This document shows positions 31,596 through 40,944 of a stretch of 64,000 nt of DNA, piece after piece. This stretch comes from Pseudogemmobacter humi. GTDB taxonomy: Bacteria > Pseudomonadota > Alphaproteobacteria > Rhodobacterales > Rhodobacteraceae. The stretch lies in assembly GCF_900609055.1 (NCBI RefSeq), contig NZ_UXAW01000081.1, forward strand, positions 1 through 64,000, read 5' to 3'. The position numbers and the translations under genes are program-made. The notes beneath the pieces are model-generated. The model worked only from the letters and a program-made list of their open reading frames with translations, was not told the origin of the DNA and did no database searches. The first letter of the stretch is position 1, and each line of letters begins with the position of its first letter.

Positions 31596-33839
31596 ATGAC
31601 CCCTTACGAGAAAAGGCCGGCAGCCGTCGATCAGACCGCGCGGCCCCTTCCCACCCTGGGCCTGCTGCCCGTTCTGGCCGTCTCGGCCGTGATGGCCGGC
31701 GAGGCCGGCGCCCAGACCGTGCGCACCGCCGACGAGCAGGATCTCGGCACGATCCTTCTTCAGGCCGGTGGCGAAGGCGGTGAGGCCGCCAACAGCTACA
31801 AAGTGACCGAGAGCGACAACGACAAGGCGACCGCCCCGCTGCTCGACACGGCCAAAACCGTCACTGTCATCACCTCGAAACAGATCAAAGAGCGTGGCGC
31901 GACCTCGCTGACCGAGATCCTGCGCACCACTCCCGGGGTCACGCTGGGAACCGGCGAGGGCGGCTCGCCCGCAGGCGACAAGCCGCTGATCCGCGGCTTC
32001 GATGCCCAGTTCGACATCATGGTGGACGGCATGCGCACCGGCGCGCGCACCAGCTATGAAGCCTTCAATCTCGAAACCGTCGAGGTCGCCAAGGGCCCCG
32101 ACAGCACCTATGCCGGACGCGGCTCGGCGGGCGGTTCGATCAATCTGAACACCAAGGCCCCGGTCGAGGGCGAGTTCGACGAGGCTTCGCTTTCCTTCGG
32201 CACCGGCTCGTTCAAGCGCGCCACGCTGGATTCCAACCGGAGCTTCGGCGATCTCGGTCTGCGGCTGAATCTGATGGTCCAGGACGCCGACGACCTCGGC
32301 GGCCGCAAGGGCGTGACCTCGGAACGCTACGGCATCGCGCCGAGCCTGAGCTACCAGATCGGCGAGAATTCGAAGGTGACCGCCGGTCTCTACTATCTCA
32401 AAGACAACGACATGGTCGATTACGGCGTTCCCTTCACAGGGGCGAACACCGACCCGGCCTGGCGCCGCGGCTCGGGCACGATCGATGACCCTTACCTGCC
32501 GATGGATGTGCCGACCGACTGGTTCTACGGCATCCACAGCCGCGACTTCCGCGAGGTGGAATCCGCCTCGGGCTATCTGCGCTTCGAGCATGATTTTTCG
32601 GACAACCTGCGCTGGACCAGCGTTCTGCGCAAGAATCGCGACACCAATGTATATGTCGTGACCAAGCCGAACGCGAACCTTGCGGGCGTCGCCGGCACCC
32701 GGCTGGAATCGCGCAACGCCAACAAGCTGACCGAGACGCTTTCCTTCAACAGCCAGCTGTCGGGCAGCGCGAACTGGCTGGGCGTCGATCACAGCTTCGT
32801 CGTCGGCGTGGACATCTCGCGCGAAAAGACCTCATCGGGGGCGGTGACCATCACCAATCCCGACGGCTCGGCGATCGTGACCGGCGGCATTCCGGTGGTG
32901 GGCTGGGGCGATGCGCCCAACCCCTGGGTGAACTATCCGGTGCTTGTCACCGTCGGTCCCTATAACCAGTTCAGCACCACGAAGACCCGCGCGGTCTATG
33001 CGGTCGATACGATCAGCTTCTCGTCGCAGTGGGAGGCCACCATCGGCCTGCGCTACGACGATTTCCGGGTCAGCTTCGACGAAACCACCCCGGCGCGCCT
33101 CGACAACAACAGCTACATGCTGAACGGCTCGGCCGCGCTGAACTACAAGCCCGCCGAGAACGGCAGCGTCTATCTGGCTTTCAGCACCTCCTCGAACCCC
33201 TCCAGCGAGGGCGCGGGTCTGGGTGGCAACCCCTCTGCCGCGACCGTCAACCTCGACCCCGAGCGCAGCAAGAGCTACGAACTCGGCACGAAATGGTCGC
33301 TGTTCCAGGACAGACTGCTCCTGACCGGTGCTCTGTTCATGACCGAAAAGGACAACATGCGCGTCACCACCTCGCCTGGCGTCACCGAACTGGTCGGCAA
33401 CACCACGGTCAAGGGTGTGGAACTCAGCGCCGCCGGCCAGATCAACGATCAGTGGGGCATCGTCGCCGGATACGTCTATACCGACGCCGAGCTGAAGGAC
33501 GACGGCCCCACCGCCACCAACGACGGCAACATGATCGCGGGCGTGCCGAAACACAGCTTCTCGCTCTGGTCCACCTGGGATCTCGCCAATGGCGTGACCC
33601 TGGGCGGCGGCGCGACCTATATGAGCAAGCGCTACGTCAATGCTGCGAACACCGCGGCGGTTCCTGCGGCCTGGCGCGTCGATCTGATGGCCTCTTATGC
33701 CCTCAACGACGCGACCTCGCTGCGGCTCAACGTCAACAACGTGTTCGACGAACAGCTCTACGGCGGGTCGTGGAACGGCCAGTTCGTCAATGTCGAACCG
33801 GGCCGCAACTTCACGCTGTCGCTGAACCACTCGTTCTGA
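31596..33839 (+). CDS. TonB-dependent siderophore receptor (PiuA/Fiu-like)
   Basis: A 747-residue receptor. The signal peptide ends at GEAGAQ (about residue 40), then TonB-box-like DLGTILLQAG, plug domain (KTVTVITSKQIKERGATSLTEILRTTPGVTLGTGEGG, PLIRGFDAQFDIMVDGMR, YAGRGSAGGSINLNTK) and a barrel ending LSLNHSF. Plug motifs match catecholate-siderophore receptors. A piuC-type hydroxylase gene lies downstream, as in piuA-piuC loci. I chose ATG 31596 because it has GGGAG 6 nt upstream and gives a signal peptide; the frame is open to 31434. Terminators bracket the gene. Confidence 0.92.
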   Translation: MTPYEKRPAAVDQTARPLPTLGLLPVLAVSAVMAGEAGAQTVRTADEQDLGTILLQAGGEGGEAANSYKVTESDNDKATAPLLDTAKTVTVITSKQIKERGATSLTEILRTTPGVTLGTGEGGSPAGDKPLIRGFDAQFDIMVDGMRTGARTSYEAFNLETVEVAKGPDSTYAGRGSAGGSINLNTKAPVEGEFDEASLSFGTGSFKRATLDSNRSFGDLGLRLNLMVQDADDLGGRKGVTSERYGIAPSLSYQIGENSKVTAGLYYLKDNDMVDYGVPFTGANTDPAWRRGSGTIDDPYLPMDVPTDWFYGIHSRDFREVESASGYLRFEHDFSDNLRWTSVLRKNRDTNVYVVTKPNANLAGVAGTRLESRNANKLTETLSFNSQLSGSANWLGVDHSFVVGVDISREKTSSGAVTITNPDGSAIVTGGIPVVGWGDAPNPWVNYPVLVTVGPYNQFSTTKTRAVYAVDTISFSSQWEATIGLRYDDFRVSFDETTPARLDNNSYMLNGSAALNYKPAENGSVYLAFSTSSNPSSEGAGLGGNPSAATVNLDPERSKSYELGTKWSLFQDRLLLTGALFMTEKDNMRVTTSPGVTELVGNTTVKGVELSAAGQINDQWGIVAGYVYTDAELKDDGPTATNDGNMIAGVPKHSFSLWSTWDLANGVTLGGGATYMSKRYVNAANTAAVPAAWRVDLMASYALNDATSLRLNVNNVFDEQLYGGSWNGQFVNVEPGRNFTLSLNHSF

Positions 33840-33864
33840 GCGGAGCTCGGTCCACGACGGAAAA

Positions 33865-33888
33865 GGGCGGCCCCGTGCCGCCCTTTTT
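33865..33888 (+). terminator. intrinsic terminator after siderophore receptor
   Basis: Perfect 7-bp stem GGGCGGC/GCCGCCC with a 5-nt loop and TTTTT, 25 nt after the stop. An A-run lies before it, so it could work in both directions. Confidence 0.9.
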
Positions 33889-34012
33889 CATGCGCCCTCC
33901 GCTTCGGCTGCGGCAATCCGCCGGGGGATGTGCGCGCAAATCCTGACGGAATTTCTTAACTTCCCCGGCCGGGGGCGCTATTCTCCGCCGCGGATCCACC
34001 CCGGAGAGCGCC

Positions 34013-34696
34013 ATGCTTGTCACCATTCCCGATCTTCTGACCCCGGAAGAGGTCGCCTATATCCGCCAGGTGCTGGAAGGCACCGAATGGGTCGACGGGC
34101 GCATCACCGCGGGTGATCAGGCCGCTAAGGTGAAGCTGAACCTCCAGGTGCCGGTCGACAGCCCGGTCGCGCGCGAGCTTTCCGCCATCATCATGCGCGC
34201 GCTCGGCCGCAACCCGGTCTATTCCTCGGCCGCGCTGCCGCTGTATGTGCTGCCGCCGATGTTCAACCGCTATGACGAGGGCATGACCTTCGGCGCCCAT
34301 GTCGACGGCTCGATCCGGGTGATCCCCGGCACCGGCCAGCGCATCCGCACCGATGTTTCCACCACCGTCTTCCTGACGCCACCCGAAGATTACGACGGCG
34401 GCGAGCTGGTGGTCCACGACACTTACGGCGAGCATAAGGTGAAACTGCCCGCGGGCCATGCGGTGGTCTATCCCGCGACGTCTCTGCATTCGGTGACGCC
34501 TGTCACCCGCGGCTCGCGCTGGGCCTCGTTCTTCTGGGCGCAGTCGATGGTGCGGGACGACTGGCAGCGCCATATGCTTTACGATCTGGATCAGTCGATC
34601 ATGCGTATCCGCGCCATGCTGCCTGACGACGATCCGGCGGTGACGGGGCTGACCTCGCATTATCACAACATGATCCGCCACTGGGCCGAGACCTGA
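34013..34696 (+). CDS. piuC: PKHD-type Fe(II)/2-oxoglutarate hydroxylase PiuC
   Basis: A 227-residue PiuC/YbiX dioxygenase. Metal ligands are His96 and Asp98 in FGAHVDGSIR and His159 in SLHSVTPVTRG; Arg166 should hold 2-oxoglutarate. Proteins of this family are iron-regulated and encoded next to TonB siderophore receptors, as here, but their substrate is not firmly known. The ATG at 34013 follows GGAGAGCGCC. The following hydroxy-acid oxidase gene starts 5 nt after its stop, so they are one operon, separated from the receptor by a terminator. Confidence 0.93.
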   Translation: MLVTIPDLLTPEEVAYIRQVLEGTEWVDGRITAGDQAAKVKLNLQVPVDSPVARELSAIIMRALGRNPVYSSAALPLYVLPPMFNRYDEGMTFGAHVDGSIRVIPGTGQRIRTDVSTTVFLTPPEDYDGGELVVHDTYGEHKVKLPAGHAVVYPATSLHSVTPVTRGSRWASFFWAQSMVRDDWQRHMLYDLDQSIMRIRAMLPDDDPAVTGLTSHYHNMIRHWAET

Positions 34697-34700
34697 TCCG

Positions 34701-35789
34701 GTGGAGCCGTTCCATATCCCGCCCGAGGCGGTCGCGCTCTGCGATTACGCGCGGATCAGTGCCGAGCGCCTGCCGCCGATGGTCTCGGCCTGGCTCGACG
34801 GCGCGGCGGCGGATGGCGTCACCCATGCGGCGAACCTGGAAGCCTGGAGCCGGATCCGGCTGAAGGGCAGGGTGCTCGCCGATATGCGCGGCGCCTCGAC
34901 CGGGCTGACGCTGTTCGGCCAGGATCTGGAGCACCCGCTCTTGCTGGCCCCGGTCGCCTACCATCGCCTCGCGCATCCCGAGGGCGAACACGCGACCGCG
35001 CTTGGCGCCGCCGCCACCGGCACGGTGATGACGGTCTCGACCCTGGCGAGCGAGCGGATCGAAGACATCGCCGCGCGTGCCCAGGGCGACCTCTGGTTCC
35101 AGCTCTATGTCCAGGCCCGCCGCGCGGATACCGAGGCGCTGGTCGTCCGCGCGGAAGCGGCCGGATACCGCGCGCTGGTGGTCACGGTGGACGCGCCGGT
35201 GAAGCTCAGAAACACCGAGGCGCGGATCGGCTTTCGCCTGCCCGAGGGTGTCGCGGCGGTGAACACCGCCGGGATGCCAGGACCGGAACTGCGCGAGATC
35301 CCCGGCCGCAGCCCGGCCTTCCTCGGGCTGATGGACGCCGCCCCCCGCTGGGAGGACATCGCCTGGCTGCGCGCCCGCACGAGACTGCCGCTCATCCTGA
35401 AAGGCATCACCGCGCCCGAGGACGCGATGCGCGCCATCGACCTCGGCGTGGACGGCCTCGTGGTCTCGAACCACGGCGGCCGCGCGCTCGACAGCCTGCC
35501 GGCCAGCGCCGCTATCCTGCCGGCGGTCGCCGCGGCGGTGCAAAACCGCATTCCCCTGATCTGCGACGGCGGCATCCGCCGCGGCACCGATGTGCTCAAG
35601 GCGATCGCGCTTGGCGCCAGCGCGGTGATGCTGGGCCGCCCGCAGTTCCACGCGCTGGCGGTGGGCGGCGCCCGGGGCGTCGCGCATATGATCACCATCC
35701 TGCGCGCCGAGCTTGAGGTCGCCATGGCGCTGACCGGCTGCCGCGATCTGACAGCGATCAGCCCGGAGATCCTCTGGTCTTCATCCTGA
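34701..35789 (+). CDS. FMN-dependent alpha-hydroxy-acid oxidase/dehydrogenase
   Basis: A 362-residue TIM-barrel flavoprotein of the lactate/glycolate oxidase family. FMN and substrate residues are in LLLAPVAYHRLAHPEGE, WFQLYVQARR and VTVDAPV; the catalytic His258 lies in VSNHGGRALD and the FMN phosphate site in DGGIRRGTDVLKAIALGASAVMLGRP. It oxidises a 2-hydroxy acid to the oxo acid. The start is GTG 34701, 5 nt after piuC, with GATCCG upstream. The stop codon lies inside a repeat element. Substrate unknown; a link to siderophore or 2-oxo-acid supply is conceivable. Confidence 0.88.
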   Translation: MEPFHIPPEAVALCDYARISAERLPPMVSAWLDGAAADGVTHAANLEAWSRIRLKGRVLADMRGASTGLTLFGQDLEHPLLLAPVAYHRLAHPEGEHATALGAAATGTVMTVSTLASERIEDIAARAQGDLWFQLYVQARRADTEALVVRAEAAGYRALVVTVDAPVKLRNTEARIGFRLPEGVAAVNTAGMPGPELREIPGRSPAFLGLMDAAPRWEDIAWLRARTRLPLILKGITAPEDAMRAIDLGVDGLVVSNHGGRALDSLPASAAILPAVAAAVQNRIPLICDGGIRRGTDVLKAIALGASAVMLGRPQFHALAVGGARGVAHMITILRAELEVAMALTGCRDLTAISPEILWSSS

Positions 35790-35812
35790 CGAAAATACCC
35801 CCGCCGGAGGCA
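35781..35812. repeat. GGGGGTATTT repeat, minus orientation
   Basis: On the minus strand this reads GCCTCCGGCGGGGGTATTTT followed by CGTCAGGATGA. The stop codon of the oxidase gene (35787-35789) is part of the repeat. It sits between the convergent oxidase and dadA genes. Confidence 0.75.
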
Positions 35813-35837
35813 TCCGCGCCCGAAGGCGCGGAGCTTT

Positions 35838-37088
35838 TCAGGCGTAGCGCGAAATCCCCAGATCGCGCGCGTCGATCTCGGGCGCCCGCCCCGAGACCAG
35901 ATCCGCGAGCAGCCGCCCCGAGCCGCAGCTCATGGTCCAGCCAAGCGTTCCATGCCCGGTGTTCAGATAGAGCCCCGTGACCTGCGTCGGCCCGATCACC
36001 GGGGTGCCGTCCGGCGTCATCGGGCGCAGCCCGCTCCAGAACTCGCCGCGCGCCAGATCGCCGCCGGGGAACAGATCGGTCACCGAATGCTCCAGCGTGC
36101 GGCGGCGCGGCGCCTCCAGCCGGTTGTTGTAGCCCGAGATTTCCGCCATGCCGCCGACCCGGATCCGGTCGCCGAGCCGGGTGATGGCGATCTTGTAGCT
36201 CTCGTCCATGATGGTCGATTCCGGGGCGCGGCCGGCGTCGGTGATCGGCAGGGTCAGCGAATAGCCCTTGACCGGATAGACCGGCAGCCGCAGCCCGAGC
36301 GGGCGCAGAAGCTGCGGCGAATGGCTGCCGAGGCAGACCACCACCGCGTCGGCGCGATGCGTGGCCTTGTCGGTGACCACCCCGGTCGCGCGGCCGCCCT
36401 CGCTCAACAGATGGCGGATCGTCTCGCCCCACAGGAACCGCACGCCCTTTTGCGCCGCCAGCCCGGCCAGAGCATTGGTGAATTTGAAGCAATCGCCGGT
36501 CTCATCCAAGGGCGTATGCAGCCCGCCGACGATCCGGTCGCGGGCATGGGCCAGCGCGGGCTCCACCCGGATGCAGCCCTCGGGGTCCAGCAGTTCGCAG
36601 GGCACGCCATCGGCGTTCAGCGCCTTCACATCCTTCACTGATCCCGCAAGCTGCGCCTCGGTGCGAAAGAGCTGCAAAGTGCCCTGCATCCGCTCGTCGT
36701 AGCCGATCCCGGTCTCGGCGCGCAGTTCTGCAAGGCTCAGCCGGGAATAATCGGCGATCCGCAGCATCCGGCTCTTGTTGACCGCATAGCGCGCCGAGGT
36801 GCAGTTCCTGAGCATCCGCACCAGCCAGGACAGCATCGCCCGGTCGATCTTCGGGCGCAGGATGAGGGGCGCATGCTCCATCATCAGCCATTTCACGGCC
36901 TTCATCGGAATGCCGGGCGCCGCCCAGGGGCTGCAATAGCCGAAGGAAACCTCGCCGGCATTGGCGAAAGAGGTTTCCAGCGCCGGCCCCTCCTGACGGT
37001 CGATCACCGTGACCTCATGCCCGGCTTTCGCCAGATACCAGGCGGAAGTGACCCCGACCACGCCGCTGCCCAGAACGATGACCTTCAT
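35838..37088 (-). CDS. dadA: D-amino acid dehydrogenase small subunit
   Basis: A 416-residue FAD enzyme. The dinucleotide fold [21 protein letters not shown] starts the protein, followed by [39 protein letters not shown] and the C-terminal [26 protein letters not shown]. It deaminates D-amino acids such as D-alanine and feeds electrons to the respiratory chain at the inner membrane. Start at 37088 follows AGGGAAG. A divergent Lrp-family gene and a 15-nt palindrome lie upstream, so it is likely induced by alanine through that regulator. Confidence 0.94.
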   Translation of the reverse strand: MKVIVLGSGVVGVTSAWYLAKAGHEVTVIDRQEGPALETSFANAGEVSFGYCSPWAAPGIPMKAVKWLMMEHAPLILRPKIDRAMLSWLVRMLRNCTSARYAVNKSRMLRIADYSRLSLAELRAETGIGYDERMQGTLQLFRTEAQLAGSVKDVKALNADGVPCELLDPEGCIRVEPALAHARDRIVGGLHTPLDETGDCFKFTNALAGLAAQKGVRFLWGETIRHLLSEGGRATGVVTDKATHRADAVVVCLGSHSPQLLRPLGLRLPVYPVKGYSLTLPITDAGRAPESTIMDESYKIAITRLGDRIRVGGMAEISGYNNRLEAPRRRTLEHSVTDLFPGGDLARGEFWSGLRPMTPDGTPVIGPTQVTGLYLNTGHGTLGWTMSCGSGRLLADLVSGRAPEIDARDLGISRYA

Positions 37089-37144
37089 TTTCTTCCCTGC
37101 GTTTCCATGGCCGGGGAAACCCCGGATCCGATGGCGCATGGTTG

Positions 37145-37159
37145 TCGATCATTGATCGA
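37145..37159. promoter_or_regulatory. palindromic operator between dadA and lrp
   Basis: TCGATCA-T-TGATCGA, a perfect 15-nt palindrome with one central base, 57 nt before dadA and 76 nt before the Lrp gene. Lrp/AsnC proteins bind such sequences; the binding is inferred. Confidence 0.55.
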
Positions 37160-37234
37160 ATGTCCTTCGCATCTGCGCAATGATCTGCGATACTGGGTGA
37201 GTCAGAAGAACATTCATGCGCAACACGCAATATC

Positions 37235-37675
37235 ATGTCTGAGATCGACCGCATCGACCGCGCCCTGATTCGGGCTTTGCGCCGCAATGCGCGGATGACC
37301 AATGTGGCGCTCGCGGCCGAGGTGGGGCTGTCGCCCTCGGCCTGCCTGCGCCGGGTGCAGATGCTGGAAGACGCGGGCGTGATCCGCGGCTATACCGCGC
37401 TGGTCTCGGGTCCCGGCGCGGAAAACCGCCATGTGGTGATCGTGCGCATCAGCCTCGCGCGCCAGACCGAGGACATTCTGAACGCTTTCGAGGCCGAGGT
37501 TCTGAAGCACCCCGAGATCCGCCAGTGTTATCTGATGACCGGCGAGGAGGATTATCTGCTGCATCTCGAAGCCGAGAGCCCCGGCGATTACGAGCGCATC
37601 CACAAGGAGATCCTGTCGCGCCTGCCGGGTGTGACCCGGATCAATTCCAGCTTCGCGATCCGCAGCGTGATCTGA
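37235..37675 (+). CDS. Lrp/AsnC-family transcriptional regulator
   Basis: A 146-residue regulator. The helix-turn-helix is RNARMTNVALAAEVGLSPSACLRRVQMLEDAGVI (about residues 17-50), and the ligand-binding RAM domain spans RHVVIVRISLARQ to the end, with GEEDYLLHLEAES. It is divergent from dadA and is probably the activator or repressor of that gene (a DadR-like role). Three 22-nt palindromes follow directly after its stop. Confidence 0.9.
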   Translation: MSEIDRIDRALIRALRRNARMTNVALAAEVGLSPSACLRRVQMLEDAGVIRGYTALVSGPGAENRHVVIVRISLARQTEDILNAFEAEVLKHPEIRQCYLMTGEEDYLLHLEAESPGDYERIHKEILSRLPGVTRINSSFAIRSVI

Positions 37676-37686
37676 GGGCGGGGCTT

Positions 37687-37754
37687 CCGGTTCCTTCAAA
37701 GGAACCGGACCGATTTCTTCGAAGAAATCGGCGCGAAATCTTCAAAGATTTCGC
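37687..37754. repeat. three tandem 22-nt palindromes
   Basis: Units 37687-37708 (arm CCGGTTCCTT, centre CA), 37710-37731 (arm CCGATTTCTT, centre CG) and 37733-37754 (arm GCGAAATCTT, centre CA). Each is a perfect palindrome; only the CTT-YR-AAG core is shared. Spacing between units is 1 nt. They begin 12 nt after the Lrp gene stop. Confidence 0.85.
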
Positions 37755-37910
37755 TGCGCGGTTTCGGCGGCCCGCCAGCAGCACCTGGCCGCCGGAGGGA
37801 TCGGATTCCTTACGGCTTTGTCGCTCATCCCGCGGGGCTTCGGGGGGAGTTGCAAGCAAACCGGAAACCCGCCCGCCGGTTCCGCGTCTCCCGCCGCCGG
37901 GCCCTTCACG

Positions 37911-37938
37911 AAAAAGCCCGGCCGGATGGCCGGGCTTT
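37911..37938 (-). terminator. intrinsic terminator of orphan binding-protein gene
   Basis: An 11-bp stem (AAAGCCCGGCC/GGCCGGGCTTT) with a 4-nt loop. On the minus strand it ends in a T5 run, 8 nt past the binding-protein stop. It is the strongest terminator in the window. Confidence 0.9.
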
Positions 37939-37946
37939 CGCGGGCG

Positions 37947-38999
37947 TCACATGCCCATCTTGATCAGTTCGAACTCTTCCAGCAGCCGCGAGCGCAGATC
38001 CGGGTCCATCGGCGTTTGCAGGAACAGGGTGGTTTCGACCGGATCGAGGAAGGCGCCCTCCAGGTCCGCCGCCGGGATCGCGTCGGTCGCCGCCGTATTG
38101 GTATTGGCATAGCCGATCGCCTCGATGATCGAGGGCAGGCTTTCCGGGGCGAACATCGAATTCACCCAGTCATAGACCTTTTCCTCTTTGCCGGGGCCGT
38201 TCTTCATGTTGACGAAGCCGCAGAAGAAGGTGGTCGAGCCCTCTTTCGGCGAACGGTTGAAGCCCACCGGGAAATTCTCGGCCTGAAGGATGGCGACCGG
38301 ATCATTCCAGGACCAGGACACCAGAACCTCGCCCGATTTCATCATCTGCGCCAGTTCCGACGGGTCCGACCACCAGGTGCGCACATTCGGCGCGGCCTGG
38401 CGCAGCCAGTCGGCGGCGGCGGCGATCTGCTCGTCGGTCACATCGTCCCAGGAGGTGGTGCCGGTCGCGAGGAAGCCGAGCGCCCAGACATCGTCGGAAT
38501 TGTCCGAGATCGCGATCCGTCCGGCATATTTCGGATCGAGGAAGACCGAAAGCGACTGGACCTCTTCCTCTGCCACTTCGGTCTTGTTGTAGGCGATGGC
38601 GGTATAGGCGAAATCATAGGGGATGAACCAGACGCCGCCGTCATCGCTGATATGCGGCGAGGCCAGCAGATCGGGGTCGATATTGCCGAAAGCCTCGATC
38701 TTCGAGGTGTCCCAGGGCTCGATCAGCCCGGCCTCGCGGTAGTTCGGCACCGCGCCGGGGCAGGGATGGACCACATCGGCGCGGAAGCCGGACGAGACCT
38801 TCTGGAACGCCTCGTCGTCGTCGGCATAGAAGGAATAGGTCGGCTTCTGGCCGTGTTTGGCGACATAGGGCGCCAGCGCGCCGTCGATTTCCCAGCCGGC
38901 CCAGTCGAAAACGGTAAGCTCGGGATCGGCCGCGAAGGCGGCGGAAGACAAGGCGAGCGCCGAGGCGGCTCCGGCGAGCGTGGAAAGGCAGCGGTTCAT
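37947..38999 (-). CDS. spermidine/putrescine-type periplasmic binding protein
   Basis: A 350-residue PotD-like protein. Signal peptide MNRCLSTLAGAASALALSSA with cleavage near AFAAD, then ELTVFDWAGWEIDGALAPYV, FIPYDFAYTAIAYNKTEV, YAGRIAISDNSDD and LVSWSWNDPVAILQAENFPVGF, typical of the ABC polyamine/iron type 1 binding proteins. It delivers a cationic or small substrate to an inner-membrane transporter. No permease or ATPase gene is adjacent, and the gene has its own terminator, so it is an orphan component. Start at 38999 follows AGAGGAGTCACG. Confidence 0.85.
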   Translation of the reverse strand: MNRCLSTLAGAASALALSSAAFAADPELTVFDWAGWEIDGALAPYVAKHGQKPTYSFYADDDEAFQKVSSGFRADVVHPCPGAVPNYREAGLIEPWDTSKIEAFGNIDPDLLASPHISDDGGVWFIPYDFAYTAIAYNKTEVAEEEVQSLSVFLDPKYAGRIAISDNSDDVWALGFLATGTTSWDDVTDEQIAAAADWLRQAAPNVRTWWSDPSELAQMMKSGEVLVSWSWNDPVAILQAENFPVGFNRSPKEGSTTFFCGFVNMKNGPGKEEKVYDWVNSMFAPESLPSIIEAIGYANTNTAATDAIPAADLEGAFLDPVETTLFLQTPMDPDLRSRLLEEFELIKMGM

Positions 39000-39139
39000 C
39001 GTGACTCCTCTGTCGTATGTCGGGTGAGATGGCCTCCGGGCGGAAGCCGGACCCTGTTGGCATGGCCCGAGGCTATGACAGGATTTTTGCTGCCACAAGC
39101 CGGATTGCGGGAAGTGCGCCGCGCCCGTGGCGCGCGGCA

Positions 39140-39174
39140 GCCTCCGGCGGGGGTATTTTGGTCAGGATGAAAGC
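39140..39174. repeat. GCCTCCGGCGGGGGTATTTT repeat
   Basis: CCTCCGGCGGGGGTATTTT then GGTCAGGATGAAAG. Upstream of the divergent class V aminotransferase and binding-protein genes; the intergenic stretch 39000-39494 also holds the copy at 39241-39275 and no recognised gene. Confidence 0.75.
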
Positions 39175-39240
39175 GGGAAGGGGGCGTCGGGTGTGGCTGT
39201 GTGAGGGTGGCGAAGTTCTCCGCGCCCTTGTGGGCGTGGA

Positions 39241-39275
39241 TGCCTCCGGCGGGGATATTTAAGGACAGAAAATGA
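39241..39275. repeat. variant repeat (GGGGATATTTAAGGACAGAAAATGA type)
   Basis: TGCCTCCGGCGGGGATATTT followed by AAGGACAGAAAATGAG. The left half equals the common repeat; the right half is the variant GGACAGAAAATGA, seen again at 44443-44523. Confidence 0.7.
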
Positions 39276-39494
39276 GCCCCGGGGCGTTGCGGTTGCGGGA
39301 GGCCTGGCAAGGCGCGGCGGGGGCTTGCCTTGCGACGGGCCTGCGGCCTAATCTGCGCGCGACGCCCGGGCCTGCCGGGGTCTGGGCCGGCGGGAGACAT
39401 CGCCGGTTCTGGCTGGAAGACCTGCCGCGATCCGGGATGGACCCTTTCGCGACAGGTCTGTTCCGCTTCGCGGCACCCTTGAAAAGGATGCCTC

Positions 39495-40724
39495 ATGACC
39501 GCCCTCGATCTGGATTTCGTGCGCGCGCAATTCCCCGCCTTCGCCTCGCCGGTGCTGTCGTCCCATGCGTTTTTCGAGAATGCCGGCGGCAGCTATCCCT
39601 GCCGTCAGGTGGTCGAACGGCTGACGCGGTTCTACACCGACCGCAAGGTGCAGCCTTACGGGCCCTATCCGGGGGCGCAGGCGGGCGGCGCCGAGATGGA
39701 CGAGGCCCGTGCGCGGCTGGCGGCGATGATGGGGGTGCGGGCGGCGCAGGTCTCGTTCGGCCCCTCGACCAGCGCGAACACCTATGTGCTGGCCCAGGGA
39801 GTGCGGGGCTGGCTGCGCGGGCAGAAGGCGGCGGTGGTGGTGACGAACCAGGACCATGAGGCCAATTCCGGCGTCTGGCGGCGCCTGGCCGATGAGGGTG
39901 TCGAGATCCGCGAATGGCGGATCGATCCCTCGACCGGCAGCCTGAACCCTGACGATCTGCGCACTCTGCTGGCGGATGGCAGGGTGCGGCTGGTCTGCTT
40001 CCCGCATTGCTCGAACATCATTGCGGAAATCAATGATGTTGCTGAGATTTCCGGGATCGCGCGTGAGGCCGGTGCGCGCACCGTGGTGGACGGGGTATCC
40101 TATGCGCCGCATGGTTTTCCGGATTTCAACGCGCTCGGCTGCGATGTCTATCTGTTCTCGGCCTACAAGACCTATGGGCCGCATCAGGGGATCATGATCC
40201 TCGATGAGAGCTTCGGGATGGAACTGCCCGGCCAGGGCCATTTCTTCAACCAGGATGCGCTTTATAAACGCCACACCCCGGCCGGGCCGGATCACGCCCA
40301 GGTCGCCGCCTGCGCGGGGATGGCGGATTACATCGACGCGCTGGCGGCGCATCACGGGCTTGGCGGCGATCCGCTCGCGCGCAACCAGGGGGTGCATGAG
40401 CTGATGCGCGCGCAGGAGACTGCGGTGATCCGGCCGCTGCTCGACTACCTTGCGGCGCGCAACGATCTGCGGCTGATCGGACCGCGCACGGCAGAGCGGC
40501 GCGCGCCCACCGTCGCGGTGGAGTTGCCGGGCGCGGCGGAGCCGGTGTCGGAAGAGCTTGGCCGGCGCGGCATCGCCTGCTGGGCGGGCGATTTCTACGC
40601 GGTCCGCCCGCTCGACGCGCTTGGGGTGCCTCGCGACAAGGGCGTGCTGCGGCTCTCGGCGGTGCATTACACCAGCGCGGAAGAGGTGGTCCGGCTGATC
40701 GCGGCGCTGGATGCGGTGCTGTAG
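39495..40724 (+). CDS. class V aminotransferase (cysteine desulfurase-like)
   Basis: A 409-residue PLP enzyme of aminotransferase class V. The PLP lysine is Lys225 in LFSAYKTYGPHQG; other family blocks are FFENAGGSYPCRQVV, VSFGPSTSANTYVLAQ, VTNQDHEANSGVWRRLA, and GRRGIACWAGDFYAVRPLDALG. It lacks an obvious cysteine desulfurase active-site loop, so the exact reaction (desulfurase, lyase or aminotransferase) is open. Start at 39495 has AAGGA 8 nt upstream. It stands alone. Confidence 0.85.
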   Translation: MTALDLDFVRAQFPAFASPVLSSHAFFENAGGSYPCRQVVERLTRFYTDRKVQPYGPYPGAQAGGAEMDEARARLAAMMGVRAAQVSFGPSTSANTYVLAQGVRGWLRGQKAAVVVTNQDHEANSGVWRRLADEGVEIREWRIDPSTGSLNPDDLRTLLADGRVRLVCFPHCSNIIAEINDVAEISGIAREAGARTVVDGVSYAPHGFPDFNALGCDVYLFSAYKTYGPHQGIMILDESFGMELPGQGHFFNQDALYKRHTPAGPDHAQVAACAGMADYIDALAAHHGLGGDPLARNQGVHELMRAQETAVIRPLLDYLAARNDLRLIGPRTAERRAPTVAVELPGAAEPVSEELGRRGIACWAGDFYAVRPLDALGVPRDKGVLRLSAVHYTSAEEVVRLIAALDAVL

Positions 40725-40944
40725 GGGGCTGGGCGTCTCCTCTTCGGGAACGCATCTTCCCCGGGATCGAAATGCGCCGGGGGCAGGCAGGCGGCATGGC
40801 GGGCTGCCCCCCGCCGCGCGGGCGGCTTCCCGTCGGACTTTCGCATCCTGCGAAGGAAAGGCTTGAGCCAAAGGGATTTCTCTGGAAGTCTCGGGGGCGG
40901 AATTTCTATCGGCGACCGGATGCGGCAGGCAAATCGGGGGAGTC

